64,000 nucleotides of DNA. Origin: Amycolatopsis sp. FBCC-B4732 (GTDB taxonomy: Bacteria; Actinomycetota; Actinomycetes; Mycobacteriales; Pseudonocardiaceae). This document shows positions 40,970 through 49,776 of this stretch, in pieces. A program made the translations under genes and the position numbers. Location: the NCBI RefSeq assembly GCF_023008405.1, contig NZ_CP095376.1, positions 8,536,501 through 8,600,500 of the forward strand, read 5' to 3'. Under the pieces are notes generated by a model. It was not told the origin of the DNA and did not search any database. It saw nothing but the letters and a program-made list of their open reading frames with translations. The first letter of the stretch is position 1. Every line of letters starts with the position of its first letter.

Positions 40970-42775
40970 ATGACCACCGAAGCGGATGTGCTCCTCCGGC
41001 TCGCCGGCGAGATCGACGACCTGGGGCGTCGCCTCGCCCTGGTGGGCGCCGAACTGCGGACCGCGCGCACCGAGCAGCCGAAGCCCGAACCGGCTCCGCA
41101 GCCCCAACCGCAAGCCGCGCCGCAGCCCCCGCCGCAGCCGCAACCGCAGCCCCAGCCGATGCCGCCGTGGCCGCAGTACCAGTGGCAGCCGCCGCCGCAG
41201 CAGTACTTCCCGCCCCCTCCGCAGCCGCCCTACCAGCCCGTTCCCCGGCAGACGCTCGGCGAGAAGCTCGGCAAGGAAGGCGCCGGGAGCCGGGTGCTCG
41301 CCTGGGTCGGCGGGGCCGTCACGCTGCTCGGCGTCGTCCTGCTGCTGGTGCTGGCCGTCCAGCGGGGCTGGCTCGGGCCGCTGCCGCGGGTGCTCGTCGG
41401 TGCCGCCTTCGGGCTGGCGCTGACCAGCACCGGCGTGTGGCTGCACCGCAAGCACGCGGGCCGGACCGGGGCCTTCGCCCTCGCCGCCACCGGGATCGCG
41501 ACGCTCTACCTGGACGCCGTCGCCGCGACGTCGCTCTACGAGTTCCTGCCGGTGCTCGCCGGGCTCGCGGCCGGGCTGGCGATCACCGTCGGCGGGCTGC
41601 TCGTGGCCGTGCGCTGGGAATCGCCGCTGCTGGCTTCCGCCGTCGTCGTCGGCTGCGTCGTCTGCGCGCCGATGATCACCCGCGGCTTCACCGCCGAACT
41701 GGTCACCTTCCTGCTCATGGTCCAGCTCGCGACGACGCCGGTGCAGCTGCGCCGCGACTGGTCGTCGCTGACGCTCGCCGCCGGCGTCCCGCCGCTGTTC
41801 GCCTCCGTGATCAGCACGGCGGTGCTCGGCCAGGGCGGCGGCTGGGCCAACACCGCCGCGGCCGGGGGCGCCGGTGTCGCCGGGATCGTGCTCACGCTGA
41901 TCGTGCTGCGCCGCCGCGAGAACGACCCCGCCGCGCTTTCGGTGCTGGCGACGGCCGTGCTCCCCACGCTCATCGCCGCCGTGCTGCTGCCGAAGGCGCA
42001 GGCCGTGCCGATCACGGCGGGCGCCGGCGTCCTCCTGGTCGCCGTCTGGGCCGCGCGCCGCTTCTGGCCGGGCGTCGCCGGGCACCTGGCCGGGCTGGCC
42101 GGCCTGCTCGCGATCCTGCAGGCGACCGTCACGCAGTTCGACGGCGCGGCCCGCGCCGGGGTCCTGCTCGGCGAGGCGCTGCTGCTGGTCGTGGCCGCGG
42201 TCGCCGGGCGCAACCGGTTCGCGCTCGGCGCCGCGCTCGGGTTCGCCGCGATCGGCGGGCTGATCGGCGTGTTCTTCGACGTCACGCCCGCGCTGCTGAT
42301 CGTCCCGCGCGGCCGCTCGGCCGCCGAACTGGCCGGTGCGCTCGCGGTCGCCGCGCTCATCCTCGCCGTGTCGGTCGCGCTGCCGTGGGCGGCGGCCCGC
42401 CTGGCGGTGTTCCGCGGCCCGGCCGACGACCTGCCGGTGTGGCTCCTCGCCGGTGTCGCGGCGCTGTACGGCGCCGCCGGGGTGGTGCTGTGCGGGTCGC
42501 TGCTCGCGGTCCCCGGCCGCTCGGGCTTCCTGCTCGGCCACGCGCTGATCACGGTGTCCTGGACGGTCGCCGCGCTCCTCCTGCTGCTGCGCGGGATCGA
42601 CGTCGTCGGGCTGCGCGTGACGGGGTTGGTCCTGGTCGGCGCCGCGGTGCTCAAGCTGGTGCTGTTCGACCTTTCGGCGCTCGACGGCCTCGCCCGGGTC
42701 GGTGCCTTCCTCGGCGCCGGGCTGGTGCTGCTGGCGGCCGGGACGCGGTACGCGCGCCGGGTCGCCTCGCGCTAG
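40970..42775 (+). CDS. DUF2339 polytopic membrane protein
   Basis: A 601-residue predicted membrane protein. The N-terminal helix (EIDDLGRRLALVGAEL) leads into a Pro/Gln-rich linker (about 45-100), then a conserved segment LGSRVLAWVGGAVTLLGVVLLL. About 14-16 membrane helices fill the rest. DUF2339 members are large membrane proteins of unknown role. ATG at 40970. Codon use is typical. No neighbours suggest a substrate. Confidence 0.85.
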   Translation: MTTEADVLLRLAGEIDDLGRRLALVGAELRTARTEQPKPEPAPQPQPQAAPQPPPQPQPQPQPMPPWPQYQWQPPPQQYFPPPPQPPYQPVPRQTLGEKLGKEGAGSRVLAWVGGAVTLLGVVLLLVLAVQRGWLGPLPRVLVGAAFGLALTSTGVWLHRKHAGRTGAFALAATGIATLYLDAVAATSLYEFLPVLAGLAAGLAITVGGLLVAVRWESPLLASAVVVGCVVCAPMITRGFTAELVTFLLMVQLATTPVQLRRDWSSLTLAAGVPPLFASVISTAVLGQGGGWANTAAAGGAGVAGIVLTLIVLRRRENDPAALSVLATAVLPTLIAAVLLPKAQAVPITAGAGVLLVAVWAARRFWPGVAGHLAGLAGLLAILQATVTQFDGAARAGVLLGEALLLVVAAVAGRNRFALGAALGFAAIGGLIGVFFDVTPALLIVPRGRSAAELAGALAVAALILAVSVALPWAAARLAVFRGPADDLPVWLLAGVAALYGAAGVVLCGSLLAVPGRSGFLLGHALITVSWTVAALLLLLRGIDVVGLRVTGLVLVGAAVLKLVLFDLSALDGLARVGAFLGAGLVLLAAGTRYARRVASR

Positions 42776-42841
42776 CGGGAAGAATTGTCGGTGCCTCGTG
42801 GTTACCTGGGTCACAGACCGAGGAGCCAGGGGGCACCGACA

Positions 42842-43234
42842 ATGGCAGAACCGAAGCTCGCCGACCGGGCGGGCGAGAACATCGCGTGGCTGACCACCGT
42901 CACGCCGAAGGGGCGGCCCGCACCACGACCGGTGTGGTTCGTGCTCGACGGCGACGACGTCGTCGTGTTCAGCAAGCCGGACACCGCGAAGATCCGGCAC
43001 ATCGCGGCGAACCCCGAGGTGAGCTTCCACCTCAACGGCGACGAGCACGGCGGCGCGATCCTCGTGGTCAACGGGAAAGCGACCGTCGACGAGGCGAAGG
43101 CCTCCGAGGCGCCGGGGTACCTCGACAAGTACCGCTCCCACTACGCGGCGATCGGTTTCGAGACACCGGAAGCCTTCGACGCCGAGTACTCCGTGCGCAT
43201 CCGCGTGGTGCCCGAGCGCTCCTGGGGGTGGTGA
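42842..43234 (+). CDS. PPOX-class F420-dependent oxidoreductase (Rv3369-like)
   Basis: A 130-residue split-barrel flavin/F420 enzyme of the pyridoxamine-phosphate-oxidase-like class. The strand motif RPAPRPVWFVLDGDDVVVFSK and NPEVSFHLNGDEHGG are typical. Size and pattern match the TIGR03667 group. ATG at 42842 is preferred over an upstream frame with no ribosome site. Its stop touches the stop of the convergent sodC-like gene with no spacer. Cytoplasmic; substrate unknown. Confidence 0.88.
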   Translation: MAEPKLADRAGENIAWLTTVTPKGRPAPRPVWFVLDGDDVVVFSKPDTAKIRHIAANPEVSFHLNGDEHGGAILVVNGKATVDEAKASEAPGYLDKYRSHYAAIGFETPEAFDAEYSVRIRVVPERSWGW

Positions 43235-43798
43235 CTAGAAGTCGACGTCCAGGCAGGCGAGCCGGGCACCCGCCGTGCCCGCGTGGCCGGGGTCGGTGTG
43301 CGTGTGCGTTTCGTGCACGACCACCGAGCGGGGCCGCCGCGCGTCGAACGTCCAGTCCACAGTGGACCGGGCGAAGCCGGTGCCGAGCCGGTCGGTGGTG
43401 AAGTCGAGCCAGATCTCGTTGCGCGGGTTGGCGTACGCGGGGTCGGTCGACGGCTTCACCGGGTCCGGCACGTGCTGGAAGTGCGGGCCGGCGGCGTCAC
43501 CGGTGGCGCCGCACGGCTGAGCGTGCGCGTGGGCGCCGTAAGCGCGGCCCGGGCGCAGGCCGGTGACGGCGAGCGTGGTCGACGTGCCGGCGTGCGCCGC
43601 CGAGAGGCTGAACACGTGCGCCCGGGCGCCGACGGGCACGAGATCGGGCCGGTACGTCACCGCGTGTGCGCTGGGGGCATACGCGGTGAACGTGCCGTGC
43701 GCGGTCGCGACGTGCACGGGCGACGTGGCGGCGGACGCGACGGCGGGGAAGAACGCGGTGAGGGCGGCCGCGGCGGCGAGGGCCGGGAGAAGACGCAT
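43235..43798 (-). CDS. Secreted Cu superoxide dismutase-like protein
   Basis: A 187-residue exported protein with signal peptide (1-23, ending ASA). Copper ligands fit: His90 and His92 in HAHAQPCG, His106 in GPHFQH and His162 in VVVHETH. The disulfide pair Cys96/Cys182 and the substrate-guiding Arg179 (AGARLAC) are present. The zinc ligand His80 of the canonical enzyme is Asn127 (RNEIWLDF), so a zinc site is probably incomplete. That suggests a copper-only or inactive form, as in mycobacterial SodC. ATG at 43798. Confidence 0.83.
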   Translation of the reverse strand: MRLLPALAAAAALTAFFPAVASAATSPVHVATAHGTFTAYAPSAHAVTYRPDLVPVGARAHVFSLSAAHAGTSTTLAVTGLRPGRAYGAHAHAQPCGATGDAAGPHFQHVPDPVKPSTDPAYANPRNEIWLDFTTDRLGTGFARSTVDWTFDARRPRSVVVHETHTHTDPGHAGTAGARLACLDVDF

Positions 43799-43924
43799 GA
43801 TCCCTCTCTAACGAGCGCGGCCGGTGGCCACCATGATCTTCACACGAACGAGTGACCGGATTGTGGGGGAAAGTCACGTTCTTCCCATCCGGTGGGAGAT
43901 CGCGGGCGCGGTTAAGGTTTTCGA

Positions 43925-44413
43925 GTGCCCGAACACACCGGCGAGACCCGCAACGAGCAGCTGACGCGCAACGTCGGCGAGCTGCTGCAGGAGCTGCGGG
44001 TCGCGCAGGCGGGCGTGCAGATCCTGTTCGGGTTCCTGCTTTCGGTCGTGTTCACCGACCGCTTCCACGACGCCAGCGGGTTCGAGAAGTCACTGCACCT
44101 GTCCGCGGTGGCGCTCGCCGTGGCGGCGACGGCGCTGCTGACCGCGCCCGCGGCCTGGCACCGGCTGCTGTTCCGCACGGGGAGCCGGGAGCGGATCCTG
44201 ACCGTCGGCAACCGGCTCGTCCTGGCCGGGCTGGTCTGCCTGGCCCTGGCGATCACGTCGACGGTCGCGCTGATCTCGAAGGTCGTCTACGGCGGGATCG
44301 CGATGGGCGTGATGGCCGTGCTGTGCCTGCTGATCTTCGGGATCCTCTGGTTCGTCATGCCGTTCCGGCTGCACCAGCGCGGCGACGATCAGCCGACGGG
44401 GCCGCCCGAGTAG
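43925..44413 (+). CDS. DUF6328 membrane protein
   Basis: A 162-residue protein with four membrane helices preceded by a short helical N-terminus (RNVGELLQELRVAQAGVQ). Typical of the DUF6328 family, function unknown. GTG at 43925. Ends 25 bases into the convergent VOC gene. Confidence 0.8.
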   Translation: MPEHTGETRNEQLTRNVGELLQELRVAQAGVQILFGFLLSVVFTDRFHDASGFEKSLHLSAVALAVAATALLTAPAAWHRLLFRTGSRERILTVGNRLVLAGLVCLALAITSTVALISKVVYGGIAMGVMAVLCLLIFGILWFVMPFRLHQRGDDQPTGPPE

Positions 44414-44781
44414 CGCGTGTCTTCCTGGACGAAGCAGAGCGGGTTGCCGAACGGGTCGTCGGCGTAGAACGACCGCTCGCCCCAGAACTGCGTCTCGACG
44501 GCGTCGTCGATCCAGCGCGGCCGGGCGGCTTGCACGCGCTCGTACGTCTCGTCGACGTCGTCGACCGCGAGGTAGACGATGCGCGGGTCCTTGCCCGGGC
44601 GCGGCTCGCGGTGCTCGGGCGGCGCCTCGACGCAGGCGAGCACGACGTCGCCGCAGCGGAAGTAGTGGCGGTTGAGCGCGATCCGCTCGCCCGGCTGGCC
44701 GAGGACGGCGGCGTAGAACGCGACGGCGACCTCGACGTCGTCGACGGGCTGGATCATCCGGAACACCCGCGGGCCGCTCAT
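44389..44781 (-). CDS. Glyoxalase/VOC superfamily protein
   Basis: A 130-residue vicinal-oxygen-chelate protein. Beta-alpha-beta repeats RMIQPVDDVEVAVAFYAAVLG and IVYLAVDDVDETYERVQAA are visible. Metal positions are not clear by eye. The WGERSFYADDPFGNPLCFVQE ending is typical of dioxygenase or resistance-like VOC members. ATG at 44781. Convergent overlap with DUF6328 of 25 bases. Confidence 0.86.
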   Translation of the reverse strand: MSGPRVFRMIQPVDDVEVAVAFYAAVLGQPGERIALNRHYFRCGDVVLACVEAPPEHREPRPGKDPRIVYLAVDDVDETYERVQAARPRWIDDAVETQFWGERSFYADDPFGNPLCFVQEDTRYSGGPVG

Positions 44782-44860
44782 GCGCGAACAGTACCGCTGT
44801 TCATCCCGCGTTCGGCAGCAGTTGCCGGGGCGGTCGGCCGGCGCCCGTAGCTTCCGGCCC

Positions 44861-46678
44861 GTGACTGACACTTCTCGCCGGACCTTCCTCCTCGGCGCAC
44901 CGGCCGTCGCCGCCGCGGCGACCCTGCCGGGCGTCCTCGGCGCACCGGCCGCCCAAGCCCAGGGCCGGCACCGCCCCGACGCCGAAGATCCGCGCTTCAC
45001 GCTCGTGGTCATGCCGGACACGCAGTACCTGTTCGACGAGGACCGCGGGGACGCGGCCCCGCTGGACGCCTCGCTGCGGTACGTCCTCGACGAGTCGGCT
45101 GACAACGTTGTCTTCCTCGCTCACCTCGGCGATCTCACCCAGAACGGCCACGCCGACGAGTTCGCCAGGATCAGCAGGTCGTTCCAGGCGCTCGACCGCC
45201 GCCGGTTCCCGTACAGCACCCTCGCGGGCAACCACGACATCGACGGCTCGAAGGACGACCAGCGCGGCCCCTCGCCGTACCTCGACGCCTTCGGTCCGCA
45301 GCGCCAGCGCAACTCGCCGACGTTCCGCGGTGCCACCGAGGACGGCTACAACAGCTACCACGTCTTCCGCGGCGGCGGCCGCGAGTGGCTGCTGCTCGCC
45401 CTCGACTGGCGGCCCTCCGCGGGCGGCCTGAACTGGGCGAAGCACGTCCTCGCGCAGCATCCGACGCTGCCCGCGATCCTCACGATCCACGAACTCGTCT
45501 GGGCCGACGACGACCACCAGGCCCAGTTCTCGACGTTCGGCGAGCTCGTCTGGAAGGAGCTCGTCGACGGCAGCGACCAGATCTTCCTGACGCTCAACGG
45601 CCACTACTGGCCGACCGGGCGCACGGTCCGCAAGAACGCCGCCGGCCACGACGTCCACGTGCACATCGCCAACTACCAGGACCGCTACTACGGCGGCGGC
45701 GCGATGGTCCGGCTCTACCAGTTCGACCTCGCCCGCGGCGTGGTCGACGTCCGGACGTTCTCGCCGTGGCTCGCCGCGCAGGACCACCTGAGCGAGATGC
45801 AGCGGATCGAGGTCGAGCGCAGCGGGCCGGCCGACTACTTCAGCCTCGAGATCGACTTCGCCGAGCGCTTCAAGGACTTCGCTCCCGTGCCGGTCCCGCC
45901 CGGGCGCCCGGCGAAGCAGCTTCTGGTGCCGGGAACCGTCGCGTACTGGCGCTTCGAGGGCGGGCCGGACGGCAAGCCGGTGCCGGCCGACGTCGTCGTG
46001 CGCGACCAGACCGGGCACGGCAACGACCTCACGCGCGTCACCGCGCCCGGCAGCGGGCCGGGCCAGCTGAAGTACTCGAGCGAGTTCTCGCCGCGGCAGC
46101 CGTCGCGGGCGAGCCTGAGCTTCGACGGCGGCCGCGACCCGAGCCGGGGCGCGTACCTGCGCACCGTCGACCGGGCGCCGATGAACAAGCTGAAGTTCGA
46201 ACGCGGCTACACCGTCGAGGCGTTCTTCCGGCTGCCGGCGGACTTCAAGGACGGCCACCACGGCTGGTGCGGCCTGTTCGCCCGCCAGGGCAGCGGCGCG
46301 GCGGCCGGCAAGACCGGCGACGACCCGAAGGAATCGGCCGCCACACTGTCCCTTTCGGACGGTGGGGAGCTGCAGTGGGCGGTGTACCCGCTCAACCAGG
46401 ACCGGACCGCGACGAACTGGGGCCATGAACTGGCGGTGGAGAAGTGGTGGCACGTCGCCGTGGTCAACGACGGCCGCCGCACGGTCGTGTACGTCGACGG
46501 CTGCCCGGTGGTGCGGAACCCCTCGACGCCGGCGATCGGGCTCGCCGACCCGGGCGGCTCGTGGCTGGTCGGCGCCTCGTCCTACGACGGGAAGGTCGAC
46601 CGGAGTTTCGCCGGGCTACTGGGCGACGTGCGGGTGGTCGACCGGCCGCTGAACCCGCGCGAATTCATGCTGGGCTGA
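44861..46678 (+). CDS. Tat-exported metallophosphoesterase with LamG-like C-terminal domain
   Basis: A 605-residue secreted enzyme. The Tat signal SRRTFLLG precedes a hydrophobic core and cut site near ALAQ-like PAAQAQ. A calcineurin-like phosphoesterase domain (about 45-340) has the metal motifs MPDTQ, LGDLTQNG, AGNHD and LNGHYW. A linker with PG-rich segments leads to a concanavalin/LamG-like lectin domain (about 365-605, VAYWRFEGG and YTVEAFFRLP). It likely binds a carbohydrate outside the cell and cleaves phosphoesters. GTG at 44861. Confidence 0.88.
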   Translation: MTDTSRRTFLLGAPAVAAAATLPGVLGAPAAQAQGRHRPDAEDPRFTLVVMPDTQYLFDEDRGDAAPLDASLRYVLDESADNVVFLAHLGDLTQNGHADEFARISRSFQALDRRRFPYSTLAGNHDIDGSKDDQRGPSPYLDAFGPQRQRNSPTFRGATEDGYNSYHVFRGGGREWLLLALDWRPSAGGLNWAKHVLAQHPTLPAILTIHELVWADDDHQAQFSTFGELVWKELVDGSDQIFLTLNGHYWPTGRTVRKNAAGHDVHVHIANYQDRYYGGGAMVRLYQFDLARGVVDVRTFSPWLAAQDHLSEMQRIEVERSGPADYFSLEIDFAERFKDFAPVPVPPGRPAKQLLVPGTVAYWRFEGGPDGKPVPADVVVRDQTGHGNDLTRVTAPGSGPGQLKYSSEFSPRQPSRASLSFDGGRDPSRGAYLRTVDRAPMNKLKFERGYTVEAFFRLPADFKDGHHGWCGLFARQGSGAAAGKTGDDPKESAATLSLSDGGELQWAVYPLNQDRTATNWGHELAVEKWWHVAVVNDGRRTVVYVDGCPVVRNPSTPAIGLADPGGSWLVGASSYDGKVDRSFAGLLGDVRVVDRPLNPREFMLG

Positions 46679-46779
46679 ACCCCTTGACAGCGGGTGGACA
46701 ATAAAAAATCGGCGTGCTCTCCGAAACAACAAGGAGAACCCGCCGAACCTGGAGCCAGTCTAACCGCTGTGAGGGGAAA

Positions 46780-48984
46780 TTGTCAAATCAGGGGTACGAC
46801 GAGGAATTGCGGGACGAGCGCGCGTACATCGCCGGGCTGTACGCGCGGCTCGACCGCGAACGCGAGCAGGCGCGGGCCCGTTACCGGACCGCGCTGGGGG
46901 AAACCGGGATCGCACTGGTGGAACGGGACGCCGATGTGCGCGTCCGGGCCCGGGAAGCCGCCCGGCTGGACGTCGTCGACAACGGCCTTTGCTTCGGCCG
47001 GCTGGACGCCCTTTCGGGCGAACGCGGGTACATCGGCCGGATCGGTCTTTTCGACGGCGAAAACGACTACGAACCCCTTCTCCTGGATTGGCGGGCGCCG
47101 GCCGCGCGCCCGTTCTACGTCGCCACCGCGGCGTCGCCGGAAAAGATGCACCGCCGCCGCCAGTTCCATTCCCTCGGCCGCCGGGTGACCGGGTTCACCG
47201 ACGAGGTGTTCGGCCGTCCCGGTGCCGGCGAACGCGGCGACGCGGCGCTCTTGGCCGCCGTCACCGCACCCCGCGGCGAGGGCATGCGGGACATCGTCGC
47301 GACGATCCAGGCCGAGCAGGACGAGATCATCCGGCTCGGCCACGCCGGCGTCCTGGTGGTCGAAGGCGGCCCGGGCACCGGGAAGACCGCCGTCGCGCTG
47401 CACCGCGTCGCCTACCTGCTCTACACCCGGCGCGAGCGGATGTCGCGCACCGGCGTGCTGGTCGTCGGGCCCAGCCCGCTGTTCCTCGACCACATCGGCC
47501 GCGTGCTGCCGTCGCTCGGCGAATCGGACGTCGTCTTCATGACCACCGGCGACCTCGTCCCCGGCTTGCGCGTCACCGCCGAAGACGCGCCGGAGGTGGC
47601 GCGGCTCAAGGGATCTTCGAAGATGGCCGGCGTCCTCGCGGCGGCGGTCGCCGACCGGCAGCGGGTGCCGGACGAACCGGTGCCGGTCGAGCTGGCCGAC
47701 GTCACCGTCGACCTCGACGCGGACGTCGCGGCCGAGGCCCGGCTCGAAGCGCGCCGGTCGGGGCTGCCGCACAACGAAGCCCGCGCGGTGTTCCGCGAGC
47801 ACGTCGTCACGATCCTCGCCGAGCGTGCGGTCGCGAAGATCGGCGAAGGCTGGCTGACCCCGGAGGACCGCGGGGCGTGGGCCGATCTCCGCGCCGACGT
47901 CCGCGAAGAGCTGGCCGGGCACGAAGAGCTCGACGCCACGCTCGGCGCGCTGTGGCCGGAGCTGACGCCGGAGACGCTGCTGGCACCGCTGTACCTGTCG
48001 CCGCGGCGGCTCGCGGCCGCCGGTGCCGATCCCGCGTTGTTCCGCGCGGACGGCAGCGCCTGGACGGTGTCGGACGTGCCGCTGCTGGACGAGCTCGTCG
48101 ACCTGCTCGGCCACGACGAGGCCGCCGACCGCGCGGCCCGGCGGAAGCAGGCGGCGGAGGAGGCCGAGTACTCCGCCGGCGTGCTGGACGTCCTCAAGCT
48201 GGACCGCGAGGAAATGGACGAAGACGTCCTGCTGAGCGCCGAGAACCTGCTATTCGGCGAGGACCTGGCCGAGCGGTTCGTCGAGCGCGACACCCGCGAC
48301 CTCGCCGAACGCGCGGCGGCGGACCGGGACTGGACGTACGGGCACGTCGTCGTCGACGAGGCCCAGGAACTGTCCGAAATGGACTGGCGGGTGCTGATGC
48401 GGCGCTGCCCGAGCCGCTCGTTCACGATCGTCGGCGACCTCGCCCAGCGCCGGTCGGCGGCCGGGGCGACGGCGTGGGGCCCGGTGCTCGCGCCCTACGT
48501 CGGCGACCGCTGGCAGTACCGCGAACTGACCGTGAACTACCGCACGCCGGCGGAGATCATGACCGTCGCCGGTGCCCTGCTCGCGCGGTTCGCCCCGGAC
48601 GCGCGGCCGCCGGAATCGGTGCGGGCGAGCGGGGTCCGGCCCTGGTCCAGACAAGTTGCGGACGGCGAACTGCCGGCCGCCATCGGCGAATTCGCCCGCG
48701 ACGAGGACGGCCGTGCGGGCACGGCCGTGGTGATCGGGCCGCCGGGCGTGCCCGGCGCGGTGACGCCGTCGGCCACCAAGGGCCTGGAGTTCGACGCCGT
48801 CCTCGTCGTCGAACCGGAGCGGATCCTCGCCGAAGGCCCGCGCGGCGCGGCCGAGTTGTACGTCGCGCTCACGCGCGCCACGCAGCGCCTCGGCGTGCTG
48901 CACCGGGAACCGCTGCCGGCGGTGCTGAGCGGGCTCGCCGAAGCCGGGGCTCCCGCCCGGGCCGGGCACCGGCGGTTCGTCTAG
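46780..48984 (+). CDS. helR: HelR/HelD-type RNA polymerase recycling ATPase
   Basis: UvrD/HelD-family ATPase that removes stalled RNA polymerase and, in Streptomyces, confers rifamycin tolerance. The 734 residues have the typical N-terminal coiled coil (ELRDERAYIAGLYARLDRER), Walker A GGPGTGKTA near 196, DEAQE Walker B (VVVDEAQELSEMDWRVL) and the C-terminal TPSATKGLEFDAVLVVEP and ELYVALTRATQRLGVLHR blocks. TTG at 46780 is favoured by GAGGGG 3 bases upstream; a GTG at 46714 would add 22 residues. No rifamycin-associated 19-base element is seen upstream. Confidence 0.88.
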   Translation: MSNQGYDEELRDERAYIAGLYARLDREREQARARYRTALGETGIALVERDADVRVRAREAARLDVVDNGLCFGRLDALSGERGYIGRIGLFDGENDYEPLLLDWRAPAARPFYVATAASPEKMHRRRQFHSLGRRVTGFTDEVFGRPGAGERGDAALLAAVTAPRGEGMRDIVATIQAEQDEIIRLGHAGVLVVEGGPGTGKTAVALHRVAYLLYTRRERMSRTGVLVVGPSPLFLDHIGRVLPSLGESDVVFMTTGDLVPGLRVTAEDAPEVARLKGSSKMAGVLAAAVADRQRVPDEPVPVELADVTVDLDADVAAEARLEARRSGLPHNEARAVFREHVVTILAERAVAKIGEGWLTPEDRGAWADLRADVREELAGHEELDATLGALWPELTPETLLAPLYLSPRRLAAAGADPALFRADGSAWTVSDVPLLDELVDLLGHDEAADRAARRKQAAEEAEYSAGVLDVLKLDREEMDEDVLLSAENLLFGEDLAERFVERDTRDLAERAAADRDWTYGHVVVDEAQELSEMDWRVLMRRCPSRSFTIVGDLAQRRSAAGATAWGPVLAPYVGDRWQYRELTVNYRTPAEIMTVAGALLARFAPDARPPESVRASGVRPWSRQVADGELPAAIGEFARDEDGRAGTAVVIGPPGVPGAVTPSATKGLEFDAVLVVEPERILAEGPRGAAELYVALTRATQRLGVLHREPLPAVLSGLAEAGAPARAGHRRFV

Positions 48985-48989
48985 TGCCT

Positions 48990-49031
48990 CGTGAGTGAGA
49001 AACAGTGTTCTGACCCTGTTTCTCACTCACG
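48990..49031. terminator. Bidirectional hairpin terminator between helR and lrp
   Basis: Perfect 16-bp arms 48990-49005 (cgtgagtgagaaacag) and 49016-49031 with a 10-base loop. The two convergent genes end on either side, so it likely stops both transcripts. Confidence 0.82.
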
Positions 49032-49035
49032 ACCG

Positions 49036-49512
49036 CTACGCCGTGAGCCGGCCCCACGAGTAGTTCTGCTTGGCCAGCTTGAGGTACACGAACAGTTCGG
49101 TCCCGGAAACGCCCGGGATCTGCCGGATCTCCTCGCCGAGCACCTCGAGCATGTGGTCGTCGTCGCGGCAGACGAGCTCGGCCAGCAGGTCGTACCGCCC
49201 GGCGCACAACACGACGTAGTGCACGTTCGGCAGTTCGGCGAGTTTGTTCGCCACCTCGCGCGGATCGGCGCCGTCGACGCTGATCCCGACCATCGCCTGC
49301 CTCGTCAGATCGACGTTGACCGGATCGGTCACCGCCACGATCTGCATGAGGTCGTCGCGCAACAGCCGCTGCACGCGCTGGCGGACGGCCCCCTCCGAAA
49401 GCCCGACCGCCTTCGCGAGCGCGGTGAACGACGCGCGGCCGTCCTGCTGGAGCAGGGCGATCAATGATCTGTCCGTGTTGTCCAGTCCGCGCGCACGTGA
49501 ATCTTCACCCAT
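49036..49512 (-). CDS. Lrp/AsnC-family transcriptional regulator
   Basis: A 158-residue feast/famine regulator. HTH: NTDRSLIALLQQDGRASFTALAKAV and LSEGAVRQRVQRLL. The RAM ligand domain contains VVLCAGRYDLLAELVCRDDDHM. Usual length. It is divergent from the APC permease gene, and a perfect 16-base palindrome lies between them, so it probably controls that transporter. Amino acid effector unknown. Confidence 0.92.
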   Translation of the reverse strand: MGEDSRARGLDNTDRSLIALLQQDGRASFTALAKAVGLSEGAVRQRVQRLLRDDLMQIVAVTDPVNVDLTRQAMVGISVDGADPREVANKLAELPNVHYVVLCAGRYDLLAELVCRDDDHMLEVLGEEIRQIPGVSGTELFVYLKLAKQNYSWGRLTA

Positions 49513-49682
49513 GCCGTCCCTCCCTGTGTTTCGGCATGTGATTTGTCAAGTGCGCAGCGTATCGAGACCTGACCAGAAAGCGAGACCCCCGCGCCAGCTT
49601 CGCGTGATCCGGCGTGCACGTCGCCGTCTGCCGAGGAATCGGTGGCGGGGGACGAAAATCACGAGGCTTTCCGAGGCGGTTT

Positions 49683-49698
49683 TGTGCGCCCGCGCACA
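49683..49698. promoter_or_regulatory. Perfect inverted repeat in lrp-APC intergenic region
   Basis: TGTGCGC, spacer cc, GCGCACA: seven-base arms, perfect. It lies about 80 bases before the permease start. Candidate Lrp site, though not the classic Lrp consensus. Confidence 0.5.
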
Positions 49699-49776
49699 GC
49701 CGCACGCGCTCGGCGCGTCCCGCCGGGTACCGTCTGGCGGCTCTGTCGTCTCGCATTGCCCCAGGAGGACCAACGC

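Noticed and set aside
46680..46780. Rifamycin-associated element upstream of helR
   Set aside because: The expected 19-base inverted repeat is not seen here.
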